From Acestrorhynchus altus (lineage: Eukaryota > Chordata > Actinopteri > Characiformes > Acestrorhynchidae), in assembly GCA_034509495.1 (NCBI GenBank), contig CM067521.1, positions 24,076,529-24,140,528 on the forward strand: a stretch of DNA of 64,000 nt, given 5' to 3'. Under the pieces are notes generated by a model. That model worked only from the letters and a program-made list of their open reading frames with translations, was not told the origin of the DNA and did not search any database. The translations under genes were made by a program, and so were the position numbers. This document shows, in pieces, positions 26,801 to 42,000 of this stretch (the first letter of the stretch is position 1; every line of letters begins with the position of its first letter).

Positions 26801-27679
26801 GTTCTAAATGTGCACATCAAGTACATTTAGTGGTGTATTTCACTCAGACAGGATCAGCAGTGAGCCAGAACATCCGTAAATTACAGGAGAAGGGTAAACT
26901 GGCAAAGACGAGCCAGTTCAGTTTTACACAGCAATGCATGTCTCACTTAATGTGGTTATAATGCAATTTGTCCCATTAGATCCTGATCAGAACCTATTAA
27001 TAGGTTCTATATGAGTGAAATCTAGAATGGACTTGATGGCTGTGTTTATAGGGTGACGACAATCACGTTACCGACTTACTGCACATACTGGCATTGTGTT
27101 GACTTTGCGAGGAGAGGCCATTACCACGAACGAGTCGGTGTGTTAAACAGGGTTGTGTGTCGTTTATATTCAACTTTTTCCATTTTCTTCTCATTTTTCC
27201 AGCCATTTTTTGCCGCGAAATCTTGACCGACTCCAAATTCCTGGGTCTGACTGTGTAATTCAGCAGTCTTACACCGTCTCAATCAGTCTTTGTACATTAG
27301 TGACACTTAACCAACCACATCTACCTATTTTCCGCTCCCTCGCTCTGCTCTCCCCTCTGCTATCAGCTCCTCCTCTACTCTACTCCACCCGGCCCACACT
27401 CGCATTCCATCACTCAACGCATAAAAATGTCTTCAGGGATCTTAGAAACCCCTACAGAAGCCCCTGCACTACATCACCTTTCCCCCTGTACAGATAACAC
27501 CACCCTTGAGAGTGCTTGAATCTGGGGTGTCATTCTTAGGGCTGATACACCGGGCCTCGGTGTGTAAGCTGACCTCAGGACCTCTCACGGGGCCCGGTTC
27601 GTATCTTTCAAACTCAAAGATCAGCAGAGGAGCCACACAGGCACAGGCAGCATGTGGCATACGTGTGTTTAGGGGTGGA

Positions 27680-27751
<72 letters not shown>

Positions 27752-27825
27752 CGGCTGTGTGACCTCTCTTTGTCCTGTCAGCCCTCTTTCAATGACCCCC
27801 CTGCAAAGTGGGACCATCTCTATCC

Positions 27826-27859
<34 letters not shown>

Positions 27860-28470
27860 ACACACTGGACTGAGTGATGTTCTCTCAGAGTGTGGATCAG
27901 GTCAGTGTTCTGATCCTCACTGTACTGGACCGAGTGACGTTCTCAGTGTGGATCAGGTCAGTGTTCTGATCCTCACTGTAGTGGACTGAGTGATGTTCTC
28001 AGCTGACAGACAGACAGACAGACAGACCTGAAGGAAATTACAGTAGAACAATAGCCCTGTTGTGATATTCCACTGTTAACAACATGGATATTTAATGACT
28101 CAAATTAATCCCCTTTGCCTCCCCCCCAAAACATTAATTAACTTTCACTGTGAAACCTAAACGCACTCACTCCTGCTGTCCATCTGTCCCTCTGTCCTCC
28201 TGTCTCTCTTTCCCTGCTAAATAAAAGCAGGGTCCAGTTGATAGCTCCTAATACAGGCAGATGACGCAAATGTGTCCTGGAGATTAGGATTAGTCTGCTT
28301 CATCATGCACATATTAATACACACTCTGTCATGCACACACACACAAACACACACATGCACACACACACACACACCCCTTGTGAGGAGTTGAAACAGCTGC
28401 TACCAGAAGCCAATAACTTCAATTTAACAACTTAAAGCAGGCCGGCGTGAAGGACGACACAACGTGTTAC

Positions 28471-28506
<36 letters not shown>

Positions 28507-28629
28507 CAGGATGTTCCCTTATCTGGAGACCGAGAGGGGTCTCTGAGGGGACTCCACCTCACTATGCCGCCCCTCATTAACAGCAGAGAGTGTGTGCACA
28601 TGTTCTTTGGGCCTTCATAAAAGGGCAAG

Positions 28630-28694
<65 letters not shown>

Positions 28695-31600
28695 GCTTGC
28701 ACAGAACCCTGTTTTGGGTCTGAAAAGAGAGCAGAATGTCTTCAGTGTAGAGTCGAGCGACTCGCCCTCCTCGCAGGCCTCGTTTAGCAAAGCCTCTTCT
28801 GAGCGCGGTCAGGCAGAAACGTCCGCCCCACATGGCCACAACTCACTCCTGAGGACAAACCTCACACTCTCACACACACTGAAGCACAGAGCAGGACAAA
28901 AGGATAAAGGGAGTGAAGCACAGTTCCTCTCCATTCTCAACAATGAGGCTTACATAACCAAAGCCACTGAATTTGCTGCACAGTGTCGCAGAATTTACGT
29001 AATTTAAGTATTTAAGTATTTAGTTTAAATGCTTCTACAGCTGGACAATATAGCTCCCCTTCAATACGGTACACTTAAACGGGAAGAAACAAGCCAAAGT
29101 TAAAAATGCAGTCGAGTGGTGCGACTGTCTAAGTGCCGATTCTATTATAAGCTCGTCTCTGAAAAATGCAGTTGGTCTATATTCTATTAAAGGTTGAACG
29201 ATACGACTTAAGAAAATCTAGCTGGTGTATTAAAGCAAACTGGTATCGCTGGTATACTGGTAGTGCTGCGTGATATATCGATATTTATATCTATATCAGG
29301 AAACCAACACAGCAATATATGGCACCAAAACGTTCTGTTGCAATCCTACGGAAACCTTGTTTCCGCTCCCTCACTCTGCTCCCTGCTCCTCCTCTACTCT
29401 GCTCACCTCCATCCCCACTTCAGCTCAACACAGGGCTCTGGTATGAAGACGACTTACTGTGCATAAAAAAGAAATGAAGATTAAATATCAAAATGTTTAA
29501 ATATAGTTAACGAGATCAAGGGTTTCATGGGTGGCCTCGTTTATTCACATTGGATTTCTCACATCATATATTACATATCGTCCCTAATTTCCACACAAAT
29601 GACCGACTCACATTTTATGGAATTACACAGCTTAGTATGTGGTTGTTACACCTACAGGGGTTGGACAATGAAACTGAAACACCTGGTTTTAGACCACAAT
29701 AATTGATTAGTTTGGTGAACTAGGGTCTCCTTTTGCAGCCAATACAGCGTCAATTCTTCTTGGGAAGGACATTTTTTGGAGACAATCCGGGTTAACACCC
29801 CAACATCCCTTTCAGACAGCTTCCTCTTGCGTCCACAGTTAATCCTGTTGGATGTGGTTGGTCCTTCTTGGTGGTGCTGACATCACCCTGGATACCGTGG
29901 CTCTTGATACATCACAAAGACTTGCTGTCTTGGTCACAGATGCACCAGCAAGACATGCCCCAACAGTTTGTCCTCTTTTGAACTCTGGTATGTCCCCCAT
30001 AATGTTGTGTGCATTGCAATATTTTGGAGCAGAACTGTGCTCTTACCTGCTAATTGAACCTTCACACTCTGCTCTTACTGGTGCAATTAATGAAGATGGA
30101 CCACCAGGCTGCTCCAATTTAGCCAAGAAACCTCCCACTACAATGACAGGTGTTTCAGTTTCATTGTCCAACACTAATAGTCTTTCTACATTCATTAACA
30201 TATGCATTATTAATATTTTAATGAATCATATTGTTGATCATGCAGGTGTTGGCCGTTAAGACGAGGCACCGACTGAGGTTCTCCAAGAAAAGCTGCGCTC
30301 TGTGTACTGCACTGCTTCTTGACATGGTTCCACAACCCCAGCCGAGACGTCTAGATTATGAAAAGACTGCACTATTATTTAATACCTACTCGTGACCACG
30401 TTGATGTCTTCTAAACTATCCTTTTCTCTTTCTATTCCTCACTATTGTGGCTTTGTCCTGCGAGACCGCTCGAAGTAGGTCAGGTCCGAGACAGACAGGT
30501 AGTGAACAGGAGTTACGGGCTGTCCTTTCATGGCTCGTCCTGTGCTGCGGTGGCCTCTGTTTCCACTGCCACTGTGGTGCCAGAAGCAGAAAACAATCAG
30601 CCCATGTGATTGTAATACATGACTTTGCTGCTGCCATGGGAGAGATTATGAGCCTGATACTCTGGCTTAGAGACGACACCTGATAGCATCTCTCTGAAGT
30701 TCAAAGTGGGACTTATTGTTCAGTACATTAAAAGCTTGGTCACAAGGCAGATTATGATGATGGGAATGAAGCTCTCTGTTTCCGTGCATCTGAGAACAGA
30801 TACAGCTCGGAGGTCTTGGTCATACCTGTCCGATATGATGCTCATTACATTACAGTCACCTGAAAGGTGATTTCTGTTTGGTGCCATGACACGTCCTTAC
30901 GTTAGAAGACAAGAAAAACGATGCATTTCTAATTGCAACCCAAATTGGTACCCAAACCGCGGCGGGACATTACAGCGGTCAGAACTGAGAAATGACTCTC
31001 TGAACGGTCCTTGAGTGGTTTGGCCATCAGCATAATGGTCATTTTCCTCTTTCTGCCACACTATTGATCACATTGATTTCTCTGCTGTCCATTCAGACAG
31101 ACCTGAGAGGTCAGACAGAATGCTGAGTGTATTGCAGAGGCTACTGTTGATGAACTTTGAAGAAACTGTCCATTGTTTATGGACAGAAATGGTCCAAGAC
31201 CACACTGAGGGCAGTAAAACCCCGTCAACGATGCAATTTGTCGAGACAAAACTTCAGAAATGCAGAACCGACTCTGGACAATAATGACACAGCACAGTAA
31301 GAACGCCCTGCCGCAGCTAACGGAGCGTGCCGACATCTGCCACCGCAGACGCTATATGATAATCAGCCTCCTCCTCCGCGGCTAAGGGCAGGACGACTGA
31401 GGACAGCAGGCAGTCATATGGTGGCCACTCCCGCGTGGACGCTTTCTTTGGCTCAGCTGCCCGATGTTCCTGCCGAGTTTTGGCCAATCCCATTATTGCC
31501 ACCTACGCTTCACTTTAGAGTGAAGGTGAGTGCGGTGAGATCAAGGGAAGAGCTCCAGCAGGTAGACGGCAAGGCGGACTGATTAAATGGAGGACAGTTG

Positions 31601-33156
31601 GAAGGCACAGGTGGTGGAAAGAGTAAGCATCGAGTGCCAACATGCTGTTGTCCTTGTCTGGCGCTGGCTCTCCCGATGTCTCCTGATGCCCGTAGCACTG
31701 CTGCCAGGATGCTTTGCCTAGTCCCAACGGTGGCAGGGAAAAGTGAGGGATGGAATTATCAGCGGAATATTGGAATTAGAGCCAAAACGCAATCAATAAT
31801 TCATCACTCTATTCCTAGCTCTGCTTATGCTCACACTACTAGAGCGGGTCCAACTAGAGCACCTTTGATAACACCACTATCCCTCTCAGACTGGAGAGCT
31901 GAATCCACATCAAGGCAGAAGTAAGAGCTCTGGGGTAAAAATTCCTGGCTATCCTGTGGAAAATAAACCTGCACAAATAGCTGCACCCAGAATGAAGTAT
32001 CTTTTAAAAATGCTATTGGAAAGCAAGATAAAGGTTACCAGGAACACGGTACAGCGTCAGGTTTAACGCAACGTGCCAGACGTCTCTGCATGGAGCTGTA
32101 GAGGTTCCTAATGGTGTCCTGTGATGATCCATCCCATGCAGCTTGAATGTTCTCACTCAGTTCTGCAGATGGTGTGGTAGGGGTGGAGTGTTGATAGAGC
32201 CTCCAATAGCATCCACACATTTTCAATCGGGGACAGGTCTGGAGATGAGACCGACCACGGCGTAGTATCTGTGTCTTCAGGGCGAGATCTTGTGGACGAG
32301 CGTCATCCAGTTGGAATGTTCACCTGATTCCTGGACGTGTGATGTGCAACAAAGCACTGATCTTGGCGCCGACCACGGTGCCTCCATTGATTTTTTGACA
32401 TCGACTGTATTAAGTGAATTAATTCTTTGTTAATGCAATCAATGAAAGGTAACATGGTCCTTCTAAAGGCCTAGAAATTCATCCTCAGAAGAAAAGATCA
32501 TCCGTTACTCCATATGGAGCACGACAGGCGTATAGGTTCCGGTCATAAACCCTTCTACCCGGGAGAGGTGGGTTTGAAATGAATGGTGTGCAGTACGATA
32601 CCTGCCCCTGCCACCCTCTTCATCATGCAACCTACTTTGTTAGATTGCAAAACCCTGTATCCATAACTCAGTGTCTGACTAGTGCATGTACACACAAGTG
32701 CTGCACAGCGCCCGTGCTGGCGTGCAGTCAAACACACACACACACACACAGACGCGTAGCCTGCTTTCTCCAGTAAAACCAACACAGGCGAGATATTTGC
32801 TCAAGGCAGTAAAACACATCGTTTTTGCTCTTTAATCTCACAAACAAAATGAGACTTAATCACCCGGCACTCCGCGAGGCAGTCTGTCTCTCTGTTACCC
32901 AATCAATTAACAGTACAGCAAAATAAACCAGCTCTAACCCTACAAACCCACACCGAGCCTGCATACATCTCCCAGAGGGCCGCTCAGCAGCCGATCCCAG
33001 AGAGGGGCCGACAGGATGGGATTACGTCCATTACAAAGATCTAAAGAAAGTGCTGCGCACAGGGCAGCCGTGGACTGACGGGTCTGTGGGAAAGTCAAGG
33101 GCTGCTCTGCTCTGCGACTGCAGCCTAAAAACTCGGGCATAATACCATGCTATATA

Positions 33157-33205
<49 letters not shown>

Positions 33206-33935
33206 AGTGAAGAATAGCAGGACCTGTTTAAGCTGACAAAATAAAGCTAGTCCCTCAGAACCACTTTGTAAATCTGATGAGCAGAAGAACATCTCAGAAC
33301 GCATGACACCTTGAACCTTCAGGCCGAAGGTCTACAAAAGGCAACCAAACCACATCAGGTTCCACTTCTCCCAGCTAAGAACCCCAAAAGTGGAAATGTA
33401 ACCGAGTCTCAATCTCCATGTCTGCGTTCCCAGGAGGTCAAAGTGGCCCAACTCCGACCTTGCTCGTCATATTTGATCCATATTTAACATTCCGATTTGG
33501 GCCTCTTTCTGGATATGGCTGCCCACCGCTCCGGGCACGTGTGTTCACTGCCTTCTAGTGTGTGAATTCACTAGTGTGTGGTGTGTATCACTGTGTGTGG
33601 ATGGGTTAGATCACCCTGTCTGCAGCACAGTGGATCAAGCCGCTCCTTTACCTCCGAGAAGCTGGTTTACAGATGAAACTGAAGGGGATCTCCGTTAAAA
33701 GAAAAAAGAAATATCTGATTTGGGGAGAAATGGTCCCCTTTCCCTGCTGTGTGAACACTAGAACCCAAAACGTGGCACTAATAGCATGAACCTGGGAACC
33801 CGTGTGTGAACAGTGCAGGTCGGCGGAGGAGGTGTTTCATAAGCACGTTTTATTGTGTGCTATGAGCATCCTAGTCAATCCCGATCGATAAGATAAAAAC
33901 ACTGCCGGCTCTATATGATCATAATCATTAACTAT

Positions 33936-33983
<48 letters not shown>

Positions 33984-34220
33984 GCATTAAGCCGAAGCCT
34001 GCAAGCCTTCACTCCGCTGGTCTTTCACAGGAAATTGCGGCGGCTTCCACCAGGCTTGTGCTTTAAATGCTGACAAAGCACGGAGACGCAAACTGGACCC
34101 AAAACATAAACATGAGCAGACGACATGTACAAAGGTCACGAGAGGTGCAGGACCAAGCAGGAAACAATTTACGGAAATGCACCATCCACGAAAAGAACGA
34201 ATATAAGAAAGGAAATAAGT

Positions 34221-34252
<32 letters not shown>

Positions 34253-34365
34253 CATTACATGCACACATAGAAGAAGCCTCAGTAAACTCCCAGTGGCCAG
34301 GATTAGTTACCTCCTTGCTGAAGGTCAGATTGACAGAGAACTGCAGTAAGGCGTGGCAGTGTGTG

Positions 34366-34448
<83 letters not shown>

Positions 34449-37400
34449 ACATGACCAAGAGAGACCCACACAAAAAGAACTACACCAGCAAACCTACTCA
34501 TTCATGCATCATCTGAATTATTACATCAGGAAATTGTGCCACAGCAGCATCACGGGATACAGCAAACCAGCTCCAGGTAACGTTCGCATCAATCAATCAT
34601 CACAATCAGGAAACATTTGGAGCGTGGCTTCAGTGTGTGAGCATTCGTAGACCTGTAGACATCCTGGACTTGTGATAAAGACATTGAGGGACATTATGGA
34701 GAAGAAAACACCATGTTGATGAGAGGGGTCAACAGAAAACAGCCAGAGTGATTTGAGCGGACAGGAAGGCTACAGTAACTCACAACTGTGGTCAGCAGAC
34801 CGTGTGTGCACACTAGTTGAAGAAGACCCAACCGCACCATCTGCAGAACTGAGTGAGAACATTCAAGTCGCGTGGGATGGATCACCACAGGGCACCATTA
34901 GGAACCTCTACATCTCCATGCAGAGACGTCTGGCATGTTGATCTACACACACACACGACTTCTGTATGAGTGGATCAATAAATATTGATCAGATCAGACT
35001 ACAGTTATCATCAGTTATTGATCCTGATCACCTCGAACTGTATAAAAGAACATATAAAAGGGAAAAGGAGCGAAAGAGACAATAAACATCTCCAGTTATG
35101 GAACCATAAATCCAAAAATCTGCCTTTCTCTAAAGAAGCTTAAATGTAAAGCTGGAAACTGCTCGTCTGTTCTTTAAAAGGACGTTAAGGTTAATCAGGT
35201 TTCTTGTGCACATTAACCTCAAGCCATCAAATGTTCACATGCATTAAGGAATAAACCACAGACAGATGGTAATTAACCCCAGTGTTGCTCTCGTCTTTCT
35301 TTAAATGCCTCTATAAGGGCAATCCAACGCTCAGCCTTTCCACACGACCCCGCTTAGGCTGACTGAGTGTGGAAATGGACACGCTGTGCCCCAGGATGAC
35401 CCCAGAAAGAGCGAGAGAGAGCGAGAGCGAGAGCAAGAGCGAGAGAGAGACCTTTTGGATTCACAGTTCCTTCAGCTCCTCCCTGGGGATCACCATCACC
35501 CTGCCAGATTAGCTAAATGTCTCTGTGGATGCAGTGGAGTTAAGAATTTAAGGTGTGCGTGAGTGAGTGACTGTGTGGAAAAGGGACTTTAAATGTGTTG
35601 GTTTGAGACAAAGACAGACAAAGACAGAGGCAGGGAGGGAGAGAGTCCCTGAACGTCACGTCTGTCACAACAGCTCAAGGTGAGAAATGGAAATGTGATC
35701 CACATTCAGTGTAAATGGGCAGAAGAGGACGGCAGTCCGAGCCAAACACAATGAGTCCAGGAATCCAGCGACGCGGCTTAAAGTGGAAGAGACACCGACT
35801 CCATTAAAAACCCCCAGTTCCTCAACACACTCGGGGTCCTTCTCCACCAATGTACAAATTTGATTTTGTGTTCAGTCCATTTCCACCAACAAAATAGGTT
35901 CCAGGTTCCACAGCTTGAACCGATGTGGACGTGTCTTGCAATGACCTACCATTCATCTGGTACGGTACCTTCGTCTACGTCTTCTTATCACCAAAAGTTG
36001 ATCCATGTTTGCTTTTTGGAGAAAAACAAACGTCTGTAACAGAACAAACGCTCGCAGGTCGCCCTTCCGTTTACTGACCCTGTGCAGCCTCTCTGTTGTT
36101 GACTTATTCTGCGACGTATCCTCGGTTCCACTAAAACTGGTGAAAATGCGGGCTAGTTTCCTGAAAAGTACCAAGGTTCTTATAAGCCTGAACAGAACCA
36201 GTTCAAGAACCAGAGCTCTATCGGTGGGAAAGGCCTATAAATGGTTCTTACAGAACCTGCACTAATAATTTAGGAATGTATGCACTGTGTTAAAACGCTG
36301 TCTCCAGCCTTGTGTTTTAAAGTGCAGATCAGGACCCTTTGCTTTTGGTTGGTTGTCCTCTTGCAGGTAAAGTTGGAGATACTTCAACAGCTGACACAGT
36401 TACATTTATGGCATTTATCTGACGCTCTTATCCAGAGTGACTTACAAGGTGACTCACGTTACAGAGGAGGGTCCGAGCAGTGTTGTTAGGGGTCTCGCCC
36501 AAGGACTCGTATTGGAGTAGCACAGCATAGTCGCCCAGACTGGGAATCGAACCCCAGTCTCCCAACAAATTCCGTTGGTGCACCATGACATCACCACCTT
36601 TTTTCTATAAGACGTTAGACATCTTGTGTAGATGCTTTTGGAAGACTGGTCCTGTCATTTAACACTTTCAGATTCTTCCAGTTATGGCTGAACTTGTTGA
36701 ATTAGGTGCTTAATACGACAACTAGTTTATTCATTTTCTATTTTTTATATAAAAATATATCACATTCCTGTATATTTTCTCTTAAAAACACAGCAGGAAA
36801 TCTGCAACTGAACCTGCCTCAGCATTAACAAGTGACACAGCAACCCTTTACCAAGAAAGGAATATTAATATGTTTACTTAAAGACCAGACTTTCAACTTC
36901 AATTTGTTAGGACTTGGAATTATGTCGTTGTGTGTTGTAGAGGTAAAACTGGCAAAGCTGTTTTTGCATCAACATACTGCAAAGAAAATAAACGACTTAC
37001 AGTCTGTAACGATAATTTATTCTCTCACTTTGTAAACAAATAAATAATCAGTGGTGTAACGGAACTCACTGTTGGAATCGGATCACGTTCTTGCAATCAC
37101 AGATCGAATCCCAAGTTGTCAAAACTCATTTCAGGGAGGTACCCTGGACCCCGACCCCATTCCCCCGATGCTGCATACGCCATGGCAAGCAGTACAGCGG
37201 GCAAGATTTTATCGAACATGGGACACTTTTGAGCTTTCAGAGGTGAAATGACGCTCCTTCTCTGAACGTGTGCCACCCAGGAGAGAATAAAAACACCACC
37301 CACCCACACCAAAAACTGATTGGCTGACTGACAGACTCCATACAAACAACAGGCCAACCAGAACCCTCCCAGTTTTGCACGAGGTGGACCAATTTAATGC

Positions 37401-39030
37401 GGCTCTTGGCCACTCGTTCTAGATTCGGAGAGATTTAATCTGACTTGCGGACATCAACAAACCGCTATAGTATCCGGGAGACTCCCGGAACTTCCGGGAG
37501 ACTTGGGACGTCTAGATTTAGACTCTTTAAAACTGACAAAATGTGCAGGGGTATTGTTTTTTTGGTAGTTTAGTCCTCAATAGTCCCCAAATAAAATTAA
37601 TTTGCAGATTTCAACGTCAACACTTTTTAAAGAGCAAAACCAGAGAAATGACTGAAAAGTGTCATAAAAACACAATCGGTTAGATAGTTGTGTGTTCTTT
37701 TGAAATGTCCATGGGACCCGTCTTAAAAACAGTGCCAAGGCCCGAACCGTAGATGCCACACTAACACTGCAGCAGCAAAGTGGGATACGAGATACGAGGT
37801 TTTGACATCTGTAAAGTTCTTCTACTGAAGCCTTTATGTAAAACCTTAATTCAGAGAAATGATCCCATCTTGTTCAACCACTAATCCAAATGAAGTCTTT
37901 TGTTCATGGAAATCACCAGCTCTTTCTGCATAAACGGGCTGTTCACAGCTGAGCGTGCCCACAGGGCAGCACCGTGCGACTGCAGATCACACAGGTCGGA
38001 CGCAGTGCACTGTTTAAGTGTGTGAGCTCCTTAACACAGAACGGGATTAATCACCGGCTGCTCACTCTGATCCCAAACACCAACCCGTTGTTGTTGTTGT
38101 TGTCGTTGTTGTTTACCCGTGAGGCCATAGGGAGAGATATCCGAGAACCAAAGCGACTGAGCCCTGGTCACGTGGACCGGGCACTTCCAGTCACCCCTGT
38201 GCCGTCACGGTTGCATAAAGAGCAAAAAATGAATCTGTATGAAGTACCACGTCAATAACTAGAGGCCGCTCCATTCACCTCATTGTTTCCCGTGATCTGG
38301 GCAGAGGAAAAAAGGGGGTGAGGGTGCGGTCAGCGGGGGTCAGGAGGATTTCAAAGAGCTGAAGTGGAAGCAGCAACTGAATGAGCCATGGGATCGCAGT
38401 GGGGGGGACTACATTCGTGGCCTTGCCGCTACGGACTGTCCGGCAGGGAGCCAGAGAGGTCTGCTGGAGCGTGAAGCAAGTAAATGGCTCATGTATGTGT
38501 ATCTGAATTTTCAATAAGAACAGCCCTCATTGAAATTCCTCAAAGCTTAAGTAGAATTAAGGAGCAGAGGGAGGAAAATGGGGCTCGGTCAGCAAAACGG
38601 GCTCAGAGACGAAGTGCCCGAAGTGGCCCTTCGCTAAAGTCACCAAGTGATAACGACTTGCATTTAAATGAATCAGCAAATATAGCAGCTACACCTCCCT
38701 ACACCTTTCAGCAGCGCACTCGTCCAACCACGTTTCTGCAGCAGAACCACGACTGGAACAGAGGTGATATTTCAGAAAACTCAGCGAATAACCTGCCTCC
38801 GCTGATCCAGAGACGGGGAGTTAAATACAAACTGCAGGTTCGAGACGTTCTCGCGTCCTGGACTGAAGTCCCTGTTCCACAGAACGGCCTTTTGTGTCAA
38901 TTCTGAGATATTTGTGGCGGAAAGAGTCTAGAAAGTGGTTGATGGTGTTACGCAGGGTTTTTAACAACGTAAATACAATATAAACTCAATATAAATAACA
39001 GAATAATCCACTGTTTTAATGCATGCATCA

Positions 39031-39077
<47 letters not shown>

Positions 39078-42000
39078 CACGCACACAGCTCATCTATACC
39101 ACATTCACAATGAACAAAATGTTCGTCTTTGTCCGTCTCCAACAAGGGCTAAATGTTTATTTTTCCTCTGCCGCCCTTTTGACACTCAAGAAGAGACACT
39201 TCCTGCTTTCTCTCACTCTCTCTCTGTCTCTCTCCCTCTCTGTCTCTCACTCTCTCGCTCTCTCTCCTTCCCTCCCCCCACTTCCCTTTTTCATCTCAAA
39301 CACAGCTACTCTTTTCATCCTACCAGGCAATGGAGTCTAAAAGGACAGCATCTCATTAACCGAGGAGGACGTCGTCAATTGACTCCCTCTCTTTCTCTCC
39401 GTCCCCTGCTCGCTCGCCCGTATCTCTCCTCCTGACTGTCGCTCCATTCAAAGTATTGAGGACAGAGGAGGCGGCTGTGGATGGCCTTTTTAGACAGAGA
39501 GCCTGAGGCCAATCCGAGCTGCGTGCCAGTTATGGGCTTGTGGTATGAGCTGGCTACTGTGCATCATCTTCTTCTTCATCATCAGCAGCAGACGACGTCT
39601 TTTGCCCGTTAAAAAAGGCCTCCGAGGCTACCGTAGGTTGCGGGAAAGCAGATTAGTGTCATAAGTAGGACACGGAAGCATAGACCTGACCTCTCTGACC
39701 TTCGTTTCCTGAGCAGTGCATTGTCCTCCCTGAAAATGACACAGTACTATGAAGTACTGCTGTTGGCTGGGTTTCAATAGCGAATACAAAAGGATGAAGG
39801 TCCTCCACTGAAGATGTTTGATGTTTCCTTGGAGAGAAATAACTGGAACACACAGTCAGAGAGGCTGTATAGACCATTTGTTCGCCATTACCCCCTTATT
39901 GGCCGCTGGAATCACAGATCACAGAGGGCTCTAATTTGCAAATGGTCCCTTTAACCCCTGCCCTGCACATTTCAGTATTCACCCTGCTCCCAACAACCCC
40001 GATCCAGCCAATCAAGTCATTAATAAGCTTGTCCCCAGGGCAGGTCGTCCACACGCCACGTGCTCTAGAGCAGGGCTGGGCGATATATCGATATTTATAT
40101 CCATATAAATCCATAATATCCATAAACAGTGCATCAATCTCACTCTGCCCCACCCCCTGCTTTCTGCTCCTCCCCTACTCTGCTTCCCTCCAACCCCATT
40201 GGCCAGGCCTACACTCGAGTCACCATTACCAGTAGGAGGCCCGTTTTGAAAGGAAGAGAAACGTTTCAAAGTAAAATTAGTTTCAGTCAAAACTGAAACT
40301 CCAAATCCACAGTTCAGCTGTGTGTCAGGGTTGTATGCTCGCACGCTCGCGGTGCCACAGTACATACACAGTACAGGGGTCACAGGTCAGCGCATGCAGA
40401 ACTCCTCTTTGTCCTCAGTACCACAAGCTCCCTGCTGTTGAACTCACGGTAGAACTGTCCACAGGAATGGTTATTTACCAGTAACACAGCAGTGAAATGC
40501 TGACAGCAACGGCGATCTTTGTACTATATTTGAAGATTTCAATAAGTGGTTACGTCCCCTGATTGTGGACGTAACAAACGTAAGTTGTGAAAGACAGATG
40601 TCTTTCAGAACTTGAGTGGGGTTGCAGGGGAGCAGAGCAGAGGAGGTGCTGAGAGCAGGGCTGGAGCAGAGTGTGGGAGCAGACTGAAACAGAACGTCCT
40701 GAATGATATCTTCTCAGCCCATATTCTGCTCGGTTTATATCCCGATATTGATAGAAAACATTGATATATCGGCCAGTGTTTCATGTGACGTTCATTCTAC
40801 CACTTAATACCACTTCATAAGTTTGGGGACGCCTGCTTTAAGCTGTAACCTCACCGCGTGATGGTGTCAGAAGTGAAGGCATTGCACGCTGAAACTTTGA
40901 GGATGATTTCTAGCAGATCGTCGATCAGTCCGGGCAGGCTCCGCCCATCCTGCTCCCAGAACTGACAAGCTGATTCAAAATGTTACAGCAACAGGAAGCA
41001 GCTCGAAGGAGTGCCTCTGGCCCGCGTGGCCGAGGGGAAGTCATTCTGTTATTGCTCAGACTAATGGAGCTTCAAAAGGCCATATACTGTTCCACCATCT
41101 AGAACTAAACCACAGGACGCCACATTAAAGCCCAAGCCCCTCCCATTAAAGCACGCCAAAATGAATCGGACCATCCCTGCGTGGCTAAATGAATCTTCAG
41201 ATTATCAACTTCACGACCCTGAGGACCCTGAGGATTCGTTCCTGCAGCTCATCTCTTCACCACGACCAAGAAGGTTTATGTCACATGTGGGGCAGAACCC
41301 ATGTGCTGGACCGCACGCTGACGCAGGCAATGCGGCAACGGTGGAGGACACCGGCACAGCAAACGCGCTGCAGCTGGCCGATCTAGCGAGTCAAGAAACT
41401 GGTTTTCCTTCCAGCACAAAGAAGAAGAAAGACCACAGCCATGCCTCCTGGGGGCCAGAATGGCCCCAACATGTGATTTCAATGAGAAGGAAATAAAGAG
41501 CACGTCCATGAAGCCACCATGAAGCTCTTAATCAAGAGGAGATCTTAACAAGCTCAAATCATTCACGCTTCACCCCTGCAGCCTTGAGGAAGGGGGCCAT
41601 TCCCATAAACAGGGCTATTATGAGGCTGGTTCCCACACAGTTCACCTCTTAAAACCAGCTACACCAACCCCCCAAAAAACCCCACACATTCTTCGTCTGG
41701 CCCAGGCAAAGTTCAAACAACGCCAGAAGGAAGCAGACTGGACACGTAAACAGGACATACATTTTTCAAAACTCACGGCCTCCTGCCTTCACTCAAAAAG
41801 TGCGGCTCGGCGGCGACGAGACCTAAATGTGCGTCAGTGCAAGAGAGTATTTTTAGCCACCTATGATTATGAATTCCAGACGATTCTCAAAAGAACGCGC
41901 TAGATAGCGGTTATCTTCGGTCTCCAGAGACGCTGCAGAGAGGAGCCTCATTTGACAGACCCAAAGTCGGCGCTTTACAGATAAACGTCTCCAACCGCTG

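Noticed and set aside
27506..27989. Open frames with long Cys-Val or His-Thr runs (also at 28506, 34219, 39019, 45034, 60922)
   Set aside because: Translations of GT/CA microsatellites, not genes.
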